A DNA stretch of 64,000 bases from Acidobacteriota bacterium (GTDB lineage: Bacteria > Acidobacteriota > Thermoanaerobaculia > Multivoradales > JBCCEF01), in assembly GCA_039028635.1 (NCBI GenBank), contig JBCCHV010000004.1:25385-89384 (forward strand). Reading direction: 5' to 3'. The position numbers and the translations under genes are program-made. The notes under the pieces are model-generated. The model worked only from the letters and a program-made list of their open reading frames with translations, searched no databases and was not told the origin of the DNA. Below, one piece after another: positions 54,027-62,103 of this stretch (the stretch's first letter is position 1; the number at the start of each line of letters is the position of its first letter).

Positions 54027-55334
54027 ATGGAGCCACGAAGAACGATTCAGGTCCTGCTGACGGAGGATGGTCGGCCCAGGCGGATCTTGCTGGAGCGCCC
54101 GCTCCCGGCGGACGGTCGCTTGGCGGTCGCGATCCACGATGGCGACAAACTGCCGGCGGCTTGGGTCGATGGCGGCATCGCCGAGGTCGAGCAGGACGTC
54201 CAGATCGCCGAGACCGAAGACGGCACCGGGGCGATCCGCCTGGCCCAGGGCACTTCCCGCTATGGCGAGGTGATCATGCTCTCGGCGACCTCCGAAGGGC
54301 GCCTCCCGAAGCCCTCCGAAGAGGGGCCCTACGACTTCCTGACCCGTCCCCTGACACGCTCCGAGCTCAAGGAGCTGACCCAGGCGGCGGCTTCGGCGCG
54401 GCCTTCGAGCCCGATCCTGGGGCAGAGCGCTGCCGTGCTCAAGCTGCTCGACACCATCGATCGCATCGCCGCCTCGCCGGCATCGGTGCTGATCCACGGC
54501 GAGACCGGCACCGGCAAGACGCTGGCGGCGCGGGCGATCCACGAAGCCAGCGATCGTCGCGACAAGCCCTTCGTGGTGGTCAACTGCAGCGCCTTTCAGG
54601 ATCAGCTCCTCGAGAGCGAGCTGTTCGGTCACGAGAAGGGATCCTTCACCGGCGCGACGGCGGCCAAGCCGGGCCTCTTCGAGGTCGCCAACGGGGGGAC
54701 CCTGTTCCTCGACGAAGTCGCCGAGATGACTTCGGCGATGCAGGCCAAGTTGCTGCAGACCCTCGACAACGGCGAGCTGCGTCGGGTCGGTGGCACCAAG
54801 ACCCGCAAGGTCGATGTTCGCATCGTGGCGGCTTCCAACAAAGACCTCAAGGCCGAAGTCAAGGCCGGGAATTTCCGCCAGGACCTGCTCTTCCGGTTGC
54901 GCGTCATCACCCTCGAAGTGCCGGCGCTCCGCGAACGCAAGGAGGACATTCCCTTGCTGGTGGCGACTTTCTTGACCCGCTATCAACTGCCCGGCCGGCG
55001 CCCGAAGAGCATCGCTCCGGGGGCCCTCAAGCTGCTGCAGGAGTATGCCTGGCCGGGCAATGTTCGCGAGCTGATGAACACCATCGAGGGGTTGATCCTG
55101 CTGTCGCCGGAGGACGAGATCGGGGCCCAGGATCTGCCCCCCAGCCTGCGACCGTCGACCCAGCTCGACCTGCCGGATGTCGAGGCGCCCTTGCCCATGT
55201 CCGAGGTCGAGCGCCTGCACGTGGCTCGGGCTCTGCGCTACACCAAGGGCAGCAAGGCGCCGGCGGCGCGCTTGCTCGGCATCGACGTCAAGACTCTCAA
55301 CAACAAGATCCGAAACTACGGAATCGAGATCTGA
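54027..55334 (+). CDS. Sigma-54-dependent transcriptional activator with degenerate receiver
   Basis: 435 residues. The central AAA+ domain is complete: GETGTGKTLAARAIH (Walker A), GHEKGSFTGA (the sigma-54 contact loop, Ser for Ala), GGTLFLDEVAEM (Walker B) and RLRVITLEVPALRERKEDIP. A Fis-type helix-turn-helix ends the protein (RYTKGSKAPAARLLGIDVKTLNNKI). The first ~125 residues look like a receiver that has lost its function: TEDGRPRRILL, EVIMLSA and YDFLTRPLTRSELKEL match strands 1, 4 and 5, but the conserved Lys is Arg and no clear phospho-acceptor Asp is seen. A -12/-24 promoter lies just downstream. Confidence 0.92.
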   Translation: MEPRRTIQVLLTEDGRPRRILLERPLPADGRLAVAIHDGDKLPAAWVDGGIAEVEQDVQIAETEDGTGAIRLAQGTSRYGEVIMLSATSEGRLPKPSEEGPYDFLTRPLTRSELKELTQAAASARPSSPILGQSAAVLKLLDTIDRIAASPASVLIHGETGTGKTLAARAIHEASDRRDKPFVVVNCSAFQDQLLESELFGHEKGSFTGATAAKPGLFEVANGGTLFLDEVAEMTSAMQAKLLQTLDNGELRRVGGTKTRKVDVRIVAASNKDLKAEVKAGNFRQDLLFRLRVITLEVPALRERKEDIPLLVATFLTRYQLPGRRPKSIAPGALKLLQEYAWPGNVRELMNTIEGLILLSPEDEIGAQDLPPSLRPSTQLDLPDVEAPLPMSEVERLHVARALRYTKGSKAPAARLLGIDVKTLNNKIRNYGIEI

Positions 55335-55495
55335 GACTCCTGGGAAAAACTCCGTGCCCCTCCACGAATTCCCTCGCCGCAGCGGACGGTTGCGGCGCGG
55401 CACGAGCAGTGTTAGCTTTTTAGCGCAGTCTTGAAGTTTTTTCGAATCTTGGGTTTGGCGGGTGCCAGCTTCGCTTCGACGCCCGTTTCGGCAGG

Positions 55496-55512
55496 ATGGC
55501 AAGGCCTTTGCT
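55496..55512 (+). promoter_or_regulatory. Sigma-54 (-24/-12) promoter
   Basis: ATGGCAAGGCCTTTGCT matches the consensus YTGGCACGRNNNTTGCW at all key positions: GG at 55498-55499, exactly 10 bp, then GC at 55510-55511 in TTGC. Transcription should begin near 55522, leading into the DUF937 gene at 55583. The site follows a sigma-54 activator gene by 161 bp, supporting function. Confidence 0.75.
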
Positions 55513-55582
55513 CTAACCTGAGGCGAGCTCGAACTCGAACAGGAAATTGCTCCGCTGTTCACTCGTATGCAAGGAGGTCAGT

Positions 55583-56188
55583 GTGTCTTCACCGATGGAT
55601 CTTTTGACGCAGGCTCTGGGCGGTGACGCCCTTTCTCAGTTGAGTGGCGCCCTCGGTGCCGACAGCGGCGCCACCAGCAAGGCGGTGTCCGCGGCTCTGC
55701 CGATGTTGATGGGCGCTCTGGCCAAGAACGCTTCCTCGTCGAACGGCGCCGGTGCCCTGGCCGGCGCCCTCGATCGCGATCATGACGGCAGCGTGCTGGA
55801 CGACCTCGGTGGCTTCCTCGGCGGCGGTCAGGCGAGCGCCTCGATGGGGGACGGAATTCTCAAGCACGTTCTCGGCGGTCGGCGCGGTGTCGCCGAAGGC
55901 CAGCTCTCGCAGGTCAGTGGCCTCGACAGTGCCAGCACCGGCAAGCTGCTCTCGATGCTGGCGCCGCTGGTGATGGGTGCCCTCGGTCGCAGCCAGCGCT
56001 CGGGCGGTGTCGACATTTCCGATCTCGCCGGCATGCTGAGCGGTGAGCGTCGGCGGGCTGAAGCCGCGGCGCCTTCCGGCGTGGGCGGTATGCTCTCCTC
56101 GTTCCTCGATGCCGACGGCGACGGCGACGTGATGGATGACGCCGTCAAGATGGGTGGCAAGCTGCTCGGCAATCTCTTCAAGAAGTAG
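55583..56188 (+). CDS. DUF937 family protein with EF-hand-like loops
   Basis: 201 residues from GTG 55583, five bases after AAGGAGG. Gly/Ala/Leu-rich helical repeats (LLTQALGGDALSQLSGALG, ALPMLMGALAKNA, LLSMLAPLVMGALG) mark DUF937, a family similar to E. coli YidB. Two acidic loops, DRDHDGSVLDDLG and DADGDGDVMDDAV, resemble calcium-binding EF-hand loops (DxDxDG). Function unknown. It is the first gene after the sigma-54 promoter. Confidence 0.85.
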   Translation: MSSPMDLLTQALGGDALSQLSGALGADSGATSKAVSAALPMLMGALAKNASSSNGAGALAGALDRDHDGSVLDDLGGFLGGGQASASMGDGILKHVLGGRRGVAEGQLSQVSGLDSASTGKLLSMLAPLVMGALGRSQRSGGVDISDLAGMLSGERRRAEAAAPSGVGGMLSSFLDADGDGDVMDDAVKMGGKLLGNLFKK

Positions 56189-56259
56189 AGCGCGTCGAAG
56201 CGTTTCTTTCACGCCTTAGAAGTTCTAGACGTTGGATTTTCCCTAAGGAGGATTTTGCT

Positions 56260-56733
56260 ATGGGTATTTTTGATTTCGTCGTAAACGCCGGTAAGAAGCT
56301 CCTCGGTGGCGGTAGCAAGGCCGAGGCGACCCCCGAGACTCCGCAGCCGAATCCCGAGCTCGCTGGTGCGCTGGTGAAGTTCATCGGTGATCTCGGCCTG
56401 GAGGTGGAGGATCTGAAGGTCAGCGTGGTGGGTGATGTGGCGACCATCGAAGGCTCGACCCCGAGCCAGGCCGAGCGCGAGAAGATCGTTCTCGCGGCCG
56501 GAAACGTGGACGGGGTGGCGCGCGTCGACGACCGCATGGTGGTCGAGGTGCCGGAGCCGGAGGCGGTGTTCTACACGGTCAAGAGTGGCGACTCGCTCTC
56601 GAAGATCGCGCGGGATCACTACGGCAACGCCGGCAAGTACCCGGTCATCTTCGAAGCCAACAAGCCCATGCTGACCGATCCGGACAAGATCTACCCGGGT
56701 CAGGTTCTTCGCATTCCGCCGATCGACGGCTGA
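56260..56733 (+). CDS. BON-LysM protein (YgaU/Kbp-like)
   Basis: 157 residues from ATG 56260, with CTAAGGAGGA upstream. The BON domain spans about 30-95 (ALVKFIGDLGLEVEDLKVSVVGDVATIEGSTPSQAEREKIVLAAGNVDGVARVDDRMVV in outline) and the LysM domain about 103-155 (FYTVKSGDSLSKIARDHYG, YPGQVLRIPP). E. coli Kbp (YgaU), with the same order, is a cytoplasmic potassium-binding protein; this protein also lacks a signal peptide. It probably belongs to the sigma-54-driven set with the DUF937 and DUF4332 genes. Confidence 0.92.
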   Translation: MGIFDFVVNAGKKLLGGGSKAEATPETPQPNPELAGALVKFIGDLGLEVEDLKVSVVGDVATIEGSTPSQAEREKIVLAAGNVDGVARVDDRMVVEVPEPEAVFYTVKSGDSLSKIARDHYGNAGKYPVIFEANKPMLTDPDKIYPGQVLRIPPIDG

Positions 56734-56779
56734 GGGTGTTCGAGGCCTGTCGTCCCGGGGCAAGCATGAGGGGCGACTG

Positions 56780-57187
56780 ATGACGTATCGAATCGAAAAA
56801 ATCGAAGGAATCGGCGAAGTGCACGGTGCCACGCTGATGGCGGCGGGAATCGAGACCACCGAGGATCTCCTGCGGCGGGCCGGAACGCGGACGGGTCGGA
56901 AGGCCTTGGCCCAGAGCTCTGGCCTGTCGGAGAAGCAGATTCTGAAGTGGGTCAACCTCGCTGACCTGATGCGAATCACCGGCGTCGGCCCGCAGTTCAG
57001 CGAGCTTCTCGAAGCCTCCGGGGTCGATACCGTGAAGGAGTTGCGGAACCGTAACCCGGAGAGTCTGGCGACGACCCTGGCGCAGGTCCAGCGGAAGTAC
57101 CGCATCGCGCGCACGGCGCCGCCGGGAACGCGGGTTCGGCGCTGGATCGCCCAGGCGAAGCAGCTCGAGCCGGCGGTCGCGCACTGA
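56780..57187 (+). CDS. DUF4332 helix-hairpin-helix protein
   Basis: 135 residues. Two helix-hairpin-helix-like units are visible: IEGIGEVHGATLMAAGIETTEDLLRRAG and ITGVGPQFSELLEASGVDTVKELRNRNPESLATTL, the usual DUF4332 pattern, followed by a basic tail. Related motifs bind DNA non-specifically, but the function of DUF4332 proteins is not established. It is the third gene of the set and is followed by a strong terminator. Confidence 0.88.
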   Translation: MTYRIEKIEGIGEVHGATLMAAGIETTEDLLRRAGTRTGRKALAQSSGLSEKQILKWVNLADLMRITGVGPQFSELLEASGVDTVKELRNRNPESLATTLAQVQRKYRIARTAPPGTRVRRWIAQAKQLEPAVAH

Positions 57188-57200
57188 GCCTTTGATGATC

Positions 57201-57229
57201 GGCGGGGCCCGTTCGGGTCCCGCCGTTTT
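57201..57229 (+). terminator. Rho-independent terminator after the DUF4332 gene
   Basis: GGCGGGGCCCG pairs with CGGGTCCCGCC around a TT loop (one G-T pair), followed by GTTTTCT. It ends the DUF937/BON-LysM/DUF4332 unit. Confidence 0.85.
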
Positions 57230-57415
57230 CTCGCCTAGCGACAACAAGTTACCTTTCTGTGTCACCTCGGGACGGGATTCTCCTGTCGCGGTCGGGGCAT
57301 CGTCCCGCCTGCTGCCGTGAGCTGCACTGATGGGAGTACGACTCCCTGATAGCGGTCCGGTCGCTGGAGCGGCCGGGGCGCCAAGCCCGCGACCAACTCC
57401 CGAGAGAACGACAAC

Positions 57416-58384
57416 TTGACGATCATCGCTTCTTCGACAACGCCCTTCGAGGTCGAGCCGCGGTCCCTTTCCGTGGCGGCCCTCGAGTGGTTGGGAGAGC
57501 AGGGGTTCCTGTCTCCCGAGCCGCAATCGCCGCTCGCCTTTCTGCGCCAACAGGAAAGCCGAATCGGTAGCCCCGACCGACACGCCGCCGGCGCCGATCT
57601 GCTGCGCCGAGGTTTGGTCTCGGCGAGCTGGTCTCCGGAAGTCCGCCGTCGGCGATTGCTCGACAGCGGACCGCTGGGTGCCTCCTTGAAAATTCTCGAG
57701 CGGCCTGAAGCTCGGCTGCGCATCGGCATCGGAGCTCCCGAATCTCCGGTGCGCATTACCGACCTCTACCTGGCCGGTGGCGAGGCCGTGCTCGGAGCCC
57801 TCGACGACGAGGCCCTCTACCTCGGGGCCACCATTCCCCGGGACCGGCTGATCGACTACCTGGTCGACGAGTTGGCGGCGAGTGGTGACAGCGACGCCTT
57901 CTGCCTGTGGCCGATGCTCTATCGCCTGACCACGGCGCTGTGGCCGAGCTGTGGCCGCGAGCCCCGCGCCGAGATCTCGATCGACGACATCGAGGCGCGG
58001 GCGCCGGGCCAGAGCGCCTCCCTCGTCGAGCAGATGCTGGCGGCCGACCTGGTGGCACGGCGTGGCGATCGACTGGCCCTGACCGATCACCATCGGCGCT
58101 GGCTGGAGCCGCTGTGGTCGGGCCACGTGTTCGAGATCGAGCGCACCCCGATGGAGCCCTGGAACGGCGGTCGTGAGGACCGCTGCCTGTTCGTCGGTTC
58201 GCCCGGCGAACGGGTGCTGTGCGAAGAAGTGCCGAGCCACCAGCTCCTCGGTGATGGCCATGCCGGATTCCCGGAGGATCACCTGCTGTTGCTCACCTGT
58301 CCGGGGCGAAGCGAGCTGACGGCGCGGTTGGCCCAGCTCCTCGACGACTGCTCGCCGGTACCCGCCTCTCTGTCGGTTCAGTAG
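57416..58384 (+). CDS. Unknown cytoplasmic protein
   Basis: 322 residues from TTG 57416, the earliest start; no ATG or strong ribosome site is present, so the N terminus is uncertain. No signal peptide or membrane segment. The protein is mixed alpha/beta; residues ~210-240 (ASLVEQMLAADLVARRGDRLALTDHHRRWLEPL) read like a winged helix, and PWNGGREDRCLFVGSPGERVLCEEV follows. I do not recognise the family. It is bounded by a terminator on each side, so it is probably transcribed alone. Confidence 0.72.
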   Translation: MTIIASSTTPFEVEPRSLSVAALEWLGEQGFLSPEPQSPLAFLRQQESRIGSPDRHAAGADLLRRGLVSASWSPEVRRRRLLDSGPLGASLKILERPEARLRIGIGAPESPVRITDLYLAGGEAVLGALDDEALYLGATIPRDRLIDYLVDELAASGDSDAFCLWPMLYRLTTALWPSCGREPRAEISIDDIEARAPGQSASLVEQMLAADLVARRGDRLALTDHHRRWLEPLWSGHVFEIERTPMEPWNGGREDRCLFVGSPGERVLCEEVPSHQLLGDGHAGFPEDHLLLLTCPGRSELTARLAQLLDDCSPVPASLSVQ

Positions 58385-58404
58385 CGCCGATCGTTCCCCC
58401 CGAG

Positions 58405-58434
58405 GCCCGGAGCCGGCGGCGGCTCCGGGCTTTG
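58405..58434 (+). terminator. Rho-independent terminator
   Basis: GCCCGGAGCC (58405-58414) pairs perfectly with GGCTCCGGGC (58421-58430) around a 6-nt loop, followed by TTTGTCGTTT. It ends the unknown gene at 57416. Confidence 0.85.
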
Positions 58435-58584
58435 TCGTTTCTGCTTTCGTGGGAATCTTCCATCTCGTTCGTTCGTAGGATGATCGACGGTGTCCGAACC
58501 GGGTCGGAATCGCGATGGACCGACTCCGGAATGAGACCAGCGCCCTGCTAGGATGCCGACGATGTTTATCCCAGGAGGGTTGGC

Positions 58585-59112
58585 ATGACCGATGGCTACC
58601 AAGAAGCGAAGCAAGAGCGCAACGCCCTCGAGCGTCTGATCGAGCGCATCCCCGGCTTCCGGGGCTTTCAGGATCGCGAGCTGCGACGCGATGTCGACAA
58701 GATGCAGCGCGAGTCGATGGCGACCGAGCTGGGACGTCTGAACGCGGTGCTGCGGGACGTGGCGCGACGCTATACGGATGCCGGCAAGATCGGTTGGCTG
58801 GATCGCTTCGGACGTCTCGATCGACGCCTCGATGGCCTCGCCCAGACGGTGCGATTCTGTGACTACGGGGCGACCGGCTTCTTCGATCCGGAGAAGGTCG
58901 ACGAAGGCGATCTCGAAGCTCTCTACACCTTCGATCTCGAGCTGCTCGACGAGCTGCGGGATCTCGAAGGTCGGATCCGGACGCTGCCGGCGCCGGGGGA
59001 TACGGACCCCACCGGCGAGCTCGATGTCCTGCTCGAGACGGTCCAGGCGATCGAGGATCGCTGGTCCCAACGCAGCACCGTGATTAGCGACATCGTCCAG
59101 ACCTCGAGATAG
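58585..59112 (+). CDS. Coiled-coil protein of unknown function beside the SPFH gene
   Basis: 175 residues from ATG 58585 with AGGAGG upstream. It is almost entirely helical and charged (YQEAKQERNALERLIERIPG, LRRDVDKMQRESMATELGRLNAVLRDVARRYTDAGK), with a less helical middle (TVRFCDYGATGFFDPEKVDEGDLEALYTFDLELLDELRDLEGRI). No signal peptide or membrane helix. I cannot name the family; its place 94 bp before an SPFH/zinc-ribbon gene makes it a likely partner, perhaps in the role that PspA-like coiled coils have in similar modules. Confidence 0.8.
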   Translation: MTDGYQEAKQERNALERLIERIPGFRGFQDRELRRDVDKMQRESMATELGRLNAVLRDVARRYTDAGKIGWLDRFGRLDRRLDGLAQTVRFCDYGATGFFDPEKVDEGDLEALYTFDLELLDELRDLEGRIRTLPAPGDTDPTGELDVLLETVQAIEDRWSQRSTVISDIVQTSR

Positions 59113-59206
59113 CTCGCCGGCGGATCGGCGCCGAGGGAAGCGCGTCGATCCTCGGGGCTTGCGCCGCTGGGAAAGTCCGGCGCGGCATTGACATAAGGAG
59201 AACACC

Positions 59207-60268
59207 ATGGACGTCATTCAGCATCAGGACCCGACGGGCCAGACGATGGTTGCTCGGTGGCCCCAGTCGGGGACCTCGGCGATCAAGATCGGTAGCCAGT
59301 TGGTCGTCGAGGAAAGCCAGCAGGCGGTGTTCTTCCGCGACGGCAAAGCCCTCGATACCTTCGGTCCCGGGCGCCATACCCTGGCGACCCAGAACCTGCC
59401 CTTTCTGACCGAGCTCCTCGGTCTGCCTTTCGGCGGCAAGTCGCCCTTCCAGGCGGCGGTGGTCTTCGTTTCGGCGAAGACCTTCCTCGACCTCAAGTGG
59501 GGCACCAAGGAACCGGTGATGTTCCGCGATGCCGAGCTGGCGATGGTGCGCCTGCGCGCCTTCGGCAAGTTCGCGGTGCGGGTGCGCGACGCCCAGCTGT
59601 TCGTCAACGGGGTGGTGGGCACCATGGGGGTGTACACCACCGACGGCGTCGAGGACTACTTCAAGGACGTCATCGTGGCTCGTCTCAACGATCTGTTGGG
59701 CGAGAACCTGACCTCCATCTTCGACCTGCCGAAGGTCTACGACGAGCTCGGCGTCGGCCTCAAGGCGCGGGTGGCCGACGACTTCGGAAAATACGGCATC
59801 GAGCTGGTCGACCTCTTCCTCGGCGCGATCACGCCTCCGGAGGAAGTCCAGAAGATGATCGACGAGCGCGCCGGCATGGCCGCCCTCGGTGACATGAACG
59901 CCTACCTCAAGTTCAAGGCCGCCCAGGCGATGGGCGATGCCGCCGTCCAGGGCGGCGGTGGTGAGGGCGGTGGTGCCGTGGCCTCGGGCATGGGGGTCGG
60001 TGTCGGCGCCGGCCTCGGCATGATGCTGCCGGGGATGATGAAGGACGCCATGCAGGGGGGCGGCACGGCGCCGCCGACGCCGCCGGCAGCCCCCGCCGCA
60101 GCGGCCCCTGGCGCCGCCGATCCACCAGCGGCGACACCGCCTCCAGCCGCCGGTCCGCCCACCGACGAGGCGGCCGAAGGTTCCGCCGCCTTCTGCCACC
60201 AGTGCGGCCAGAAGCTGCCGGCGGGGGCGCGCTTCTGTCCCGCCTGCGGCAACCGGGTCGCCGAATAG
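59207..60268 (+). CDS. SPFH-domain protein with C-terminal zinc ribbon (YdjI-like)
   Basis: 353 residues from ATG 59207 after AAGGAGA. The first ~235 residues form the SPFH fold of the YdjI/virion-core-protein type (SAIKIGSQLVVEESQQAVFFRDGKALDTFGPGRHTL, PVMFRDAELAMVRLRAFGKFAVRV, YGIELVDLFLGAITPPEEVQKMI). Then come a Gly-rich segment, an Ala/Pro linker and a double-Cys zinc ribbon FCHQCGQKLPAGARFCPACG. SPFH proteins assemble on membranes; YdjI in Bacillus belongs to a PspA-linked stress operon. Three zinc-ribbon genes follow at once. Confidence 0.92.
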   Translation: MDVIQHQDPTGQTMVARWPQSGTSAIKIGSQLVVEESQQAVFFRDGKALDTFGPGRHTLATQNLPFLTELLGLPFGGKSPFQAAVVFVSAKTFLDLKWGTKEPVMFRDAELAMVRLRAFGKFAVRVRDAQLFVNGVVGTMGVYTTDGVEDYFKDVIVARLNDLLGENLTSIFDLPKVYDELGVGLKARVADDFGKYGIELVDLFLGAITPPEEVQKMIDERAGMAALGDMNAYLKFKAAQAMGDAAVQGGGGEGGGAVASGMGVGVGAGLGMMLPGMMKDAMQGGGTAPPTPPAAPAAAAPGAADPPAATPPPAAGPPTDEAAEGSAAFCHQCGQKLPAGARFCPACGNRVAE

Positions 60269-60340
60269 CCCGGCGGGAGCTCTCTGCTGAGACGTCTGGG
60301 CCACTAGCTTGCGCAAGGACACTCCGGCAACCGGCACGCG

Positions 60341-61096
60341 ATGACGGCGCCTTCGGCCCACCTCACCTGCCCGCAGTGCGGCGGCGACAACGACCTGCTG
60401 TCGGGCGTCGCGCTGGCGGTCTGTGCCTACTGCGACGCCACGCTGTTCGTCGATCGCTCCGGCCTGGTGCTGCACTACGGCCTGCCGCGCTTGATCGACC
60501 AACGCTCGGCGGAGCAGTCGCTGCGCCGCTGGATGGCAGGCAACGAGACGGTGAAGAACCTCGATCGGCTGGCCAAGGTCGAGGAGCAGGCCGCGGTGCG
60601 CTTCCCGATGTGGTTCTTCCGCCGCCGGTCGGCGGCGGGGGAGTCGACCCTGGTCGAGCCGGCGGCACCGACCCCGATCAGCCAGCTGGCGGAGATCGAG
60701 GTGCCGGTGGGCAAGCTCGAGACCTGGGTGCCGGAAGAAGGGGTCGAGACCGTCGACGCCACAGTGCCCCTCGAAACGGCGCGCAGCTGGATCCCCGAGG
60801 GCGGCCGTGAGGAGGTCGCTGAAACCGCGCTGGTCCACGTTCCCCTGTGGCGCTTTCGCTATCGCTATGACGATCAGTCCTACGTCGCCCTGGTCGAGGG
60901 TTCGACCGGCACCGTGTTGGCGTCGATTTTCCCGGCCAAGGCGGAGTCGCCCTTCTACCTGGTCGCCGGCCTCGGCCTCTTCCTCTTCGGCGCCGAGGGG
61001 TTGTTGATCTCGAATCTCGCCCTCAAGGCCGTGGTTTACGGGATCACCGCTGTGCCGATGGTGGCGATCGCTTACCTGGTGGCGCGCAAGGTCTGA
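60341..61096 (+). CDS. Zinc-ribbon membrane protein (first of three)
   Basis: 251 residues. N-terminal zinc ribbon CPQCGGDNDLLSGVALAVCAYC, a middle domain with LDRLAKVEEQAAVRFPMWFFRR and LVHVPLWRFRYRYDDQSYVALVEGSTGTVLASI, and two C-terminal membrane helices (FYLVAGLGLFLFGAEGLLI and VYGITAVPMVAIAYLVA). The 'PLW.FRYR..xxYxAxV.G..G.vla' stretch is shared with the next gene, so the two are paralogues. TFIIB-like zinc ribbons with membrane tails occur next to YdjI-type SPFH genes. The stop overlaps the next ATG. Confidence 0.85.
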   Translation: MTAPSAHLTCPQCGGDNDLLSGVALAVCAYCDATLFVDRSGLVLHYGLPRLIDQRSAEQSLRRWMAGNETVKNLDRLAKVEEQAAVRFPMWFFRRRSAAGESTLVEPAAPTPISQLAEIEVPVGKLETWVPEEGVETVDATVPLETARSWIPEGGREEVAETALVHVPLWRFRYRYDDQSYVALVEGSTGTVLASIFPAKAESPFYLVAGLGLFLFGAEGLLISNLALKAVVYGITAVPMVAIAYLVARKV

Positions 61097-62103
61097 TGGC
61101 GGAACCGGCTCCGGCGGAGGTTGAGTCCCGTCTCGGGCTGCGGGTAGCGGGTCTCTCCTGCGGTCGCTGCGGCGGCGCCCTCGAGGTCGAGACCGGCGTC
61201 CGGGTGGTCGAGTGTCCCTTCTGTGGCATGCGCTCCCTCGCCGTCGGCGATCGCGGGCTGCGGCGCTTCGCGGTCGAGCCACGGGTCGATGCCAACGCTG
61301 CCCGCCAGGCCCTGCGGCGCTGGCTGAAAGCCGGCTGGAACAAGCACTCGGCGCTCGATCGTGAGGCCGAGATCGGTGAGGCGTTTCTCTGCTTCCTACC
61401 CTTCTTCCGAGTTCAGGCGGATGCCGTCGGCTACGCCTTCGGGACGGTGCGCAAGCGCCGCACCTCGAACGGCAAGACGCGCACCGTCGAGGTCGACGTC
61501 GAACGTCCCGTCGAGCGCCACCTGGATCGCACCTTCGCCGCCGTCAACGTCGCCGAATGGGGAGTGCAGCGAGTCGATCTGACCGGTGACCCGCTGGTGC
61601 CCTTCGACGGTGCCGCCCTCGAGCGCCGCGGCATGGTCTTCACGCCGACGGTGTCGGAGACGGCAGTGCGCGAGGCGGCGCTGGCGGATTTCGCCGCCGC
61701 GTCCGACCCCGCCTCCGGCATGCACAAGGTGCGCTTCCGCTTTCTCGACACGCTGCGCGAGCGGATGAGCACCATTCACTACCCGCTGTGGGTGATCCGC
61801 TACCGCTTCCGCGGTCGGTCCTACCAGGCGGTGATCGATGGCGAGGACGGCACGCTGGCCTACGGCAAGGCCCCCGGCAACGATCTCTACCGTGCCCTGA
61901 CCCTGGTCGGCTCGCAGGCCGCTGCCTGCTTCGCCGGCACCACCGCCTTGCAGAGCGAGGCGGGCATCTGGTCCTTGGTCGTCGGCGGAGTCTTCTTCTT
62001 TGGAATCTTCGCCTGGGGCTGGAGGCGCTTCCGCTACGGCGCGGTGGTGGAAGAGGGGTCCGGCAAGGTCTCCACCCGGCGGCGCCGGAGGTCCCGGCGA
62101 TGA
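61096..62103 (+). CDS. Zinc-ribbon membrane protein (second of three)
   Basis: 335 residues. Zinc ribbon LSCGRCGGALEVETGVRVVECPFC near residues 20-45, a ~200-residue soluble domain containing AFLCFLPFFRVQADAVGYAFGTVRKRR and IHYPLWVIRYRFRGRSYQAVIDGEDGTLAYGKAP, and two C-terminal membrane helices (TLVGSQAAACFAGTTALQ weakly, IWSLVVGGVFFFGIFAWGW clearly), ending in an Arg-rich tail. It is a longer paralogue of the preceding protein. It overlaps both neighbours (TGATG and ATGA), so the three proteins are made in a coupled way. Confidence 0.85.
   Translation: MAEPAPAEVESRLGLRVAGLSCGRCGGALEVETGVRVVECPFCGMRSLAVGDRGLRRFAVEPRVDANAARQALRRWLKAGWNKHSALDREAEIGEAFLCFLPFFRVQADAVGYAFGTVRKRRTSNGKTRTVEVDVERPVERHLDRTFAAVNVAEWGVQRVDLTGDPLVPFDGAALERRGMVFTPTVSETAVREAALADFAAASDPASGMHKVRFRFLDTLRERMSTIHYPLWVIRYRFRGRSYQAVIDGEDGTLAYGKAPGNDLYRALTLVGSQAAACFAGTTALQSEAGIWSLVVGGVFFFGIFAWGWRRFRYGAVVEEGSGKVSTRRRRRSRR

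Noticed and set aside
53004..55562. Minus-strand open frame of about 850 codons spanning the kinase and sigma-54 activator genes
   Set aside because: It is antisense to the activator and out of frame with the kinase; both real genes have complete domains and the AT-rich divergent gap lies between them.
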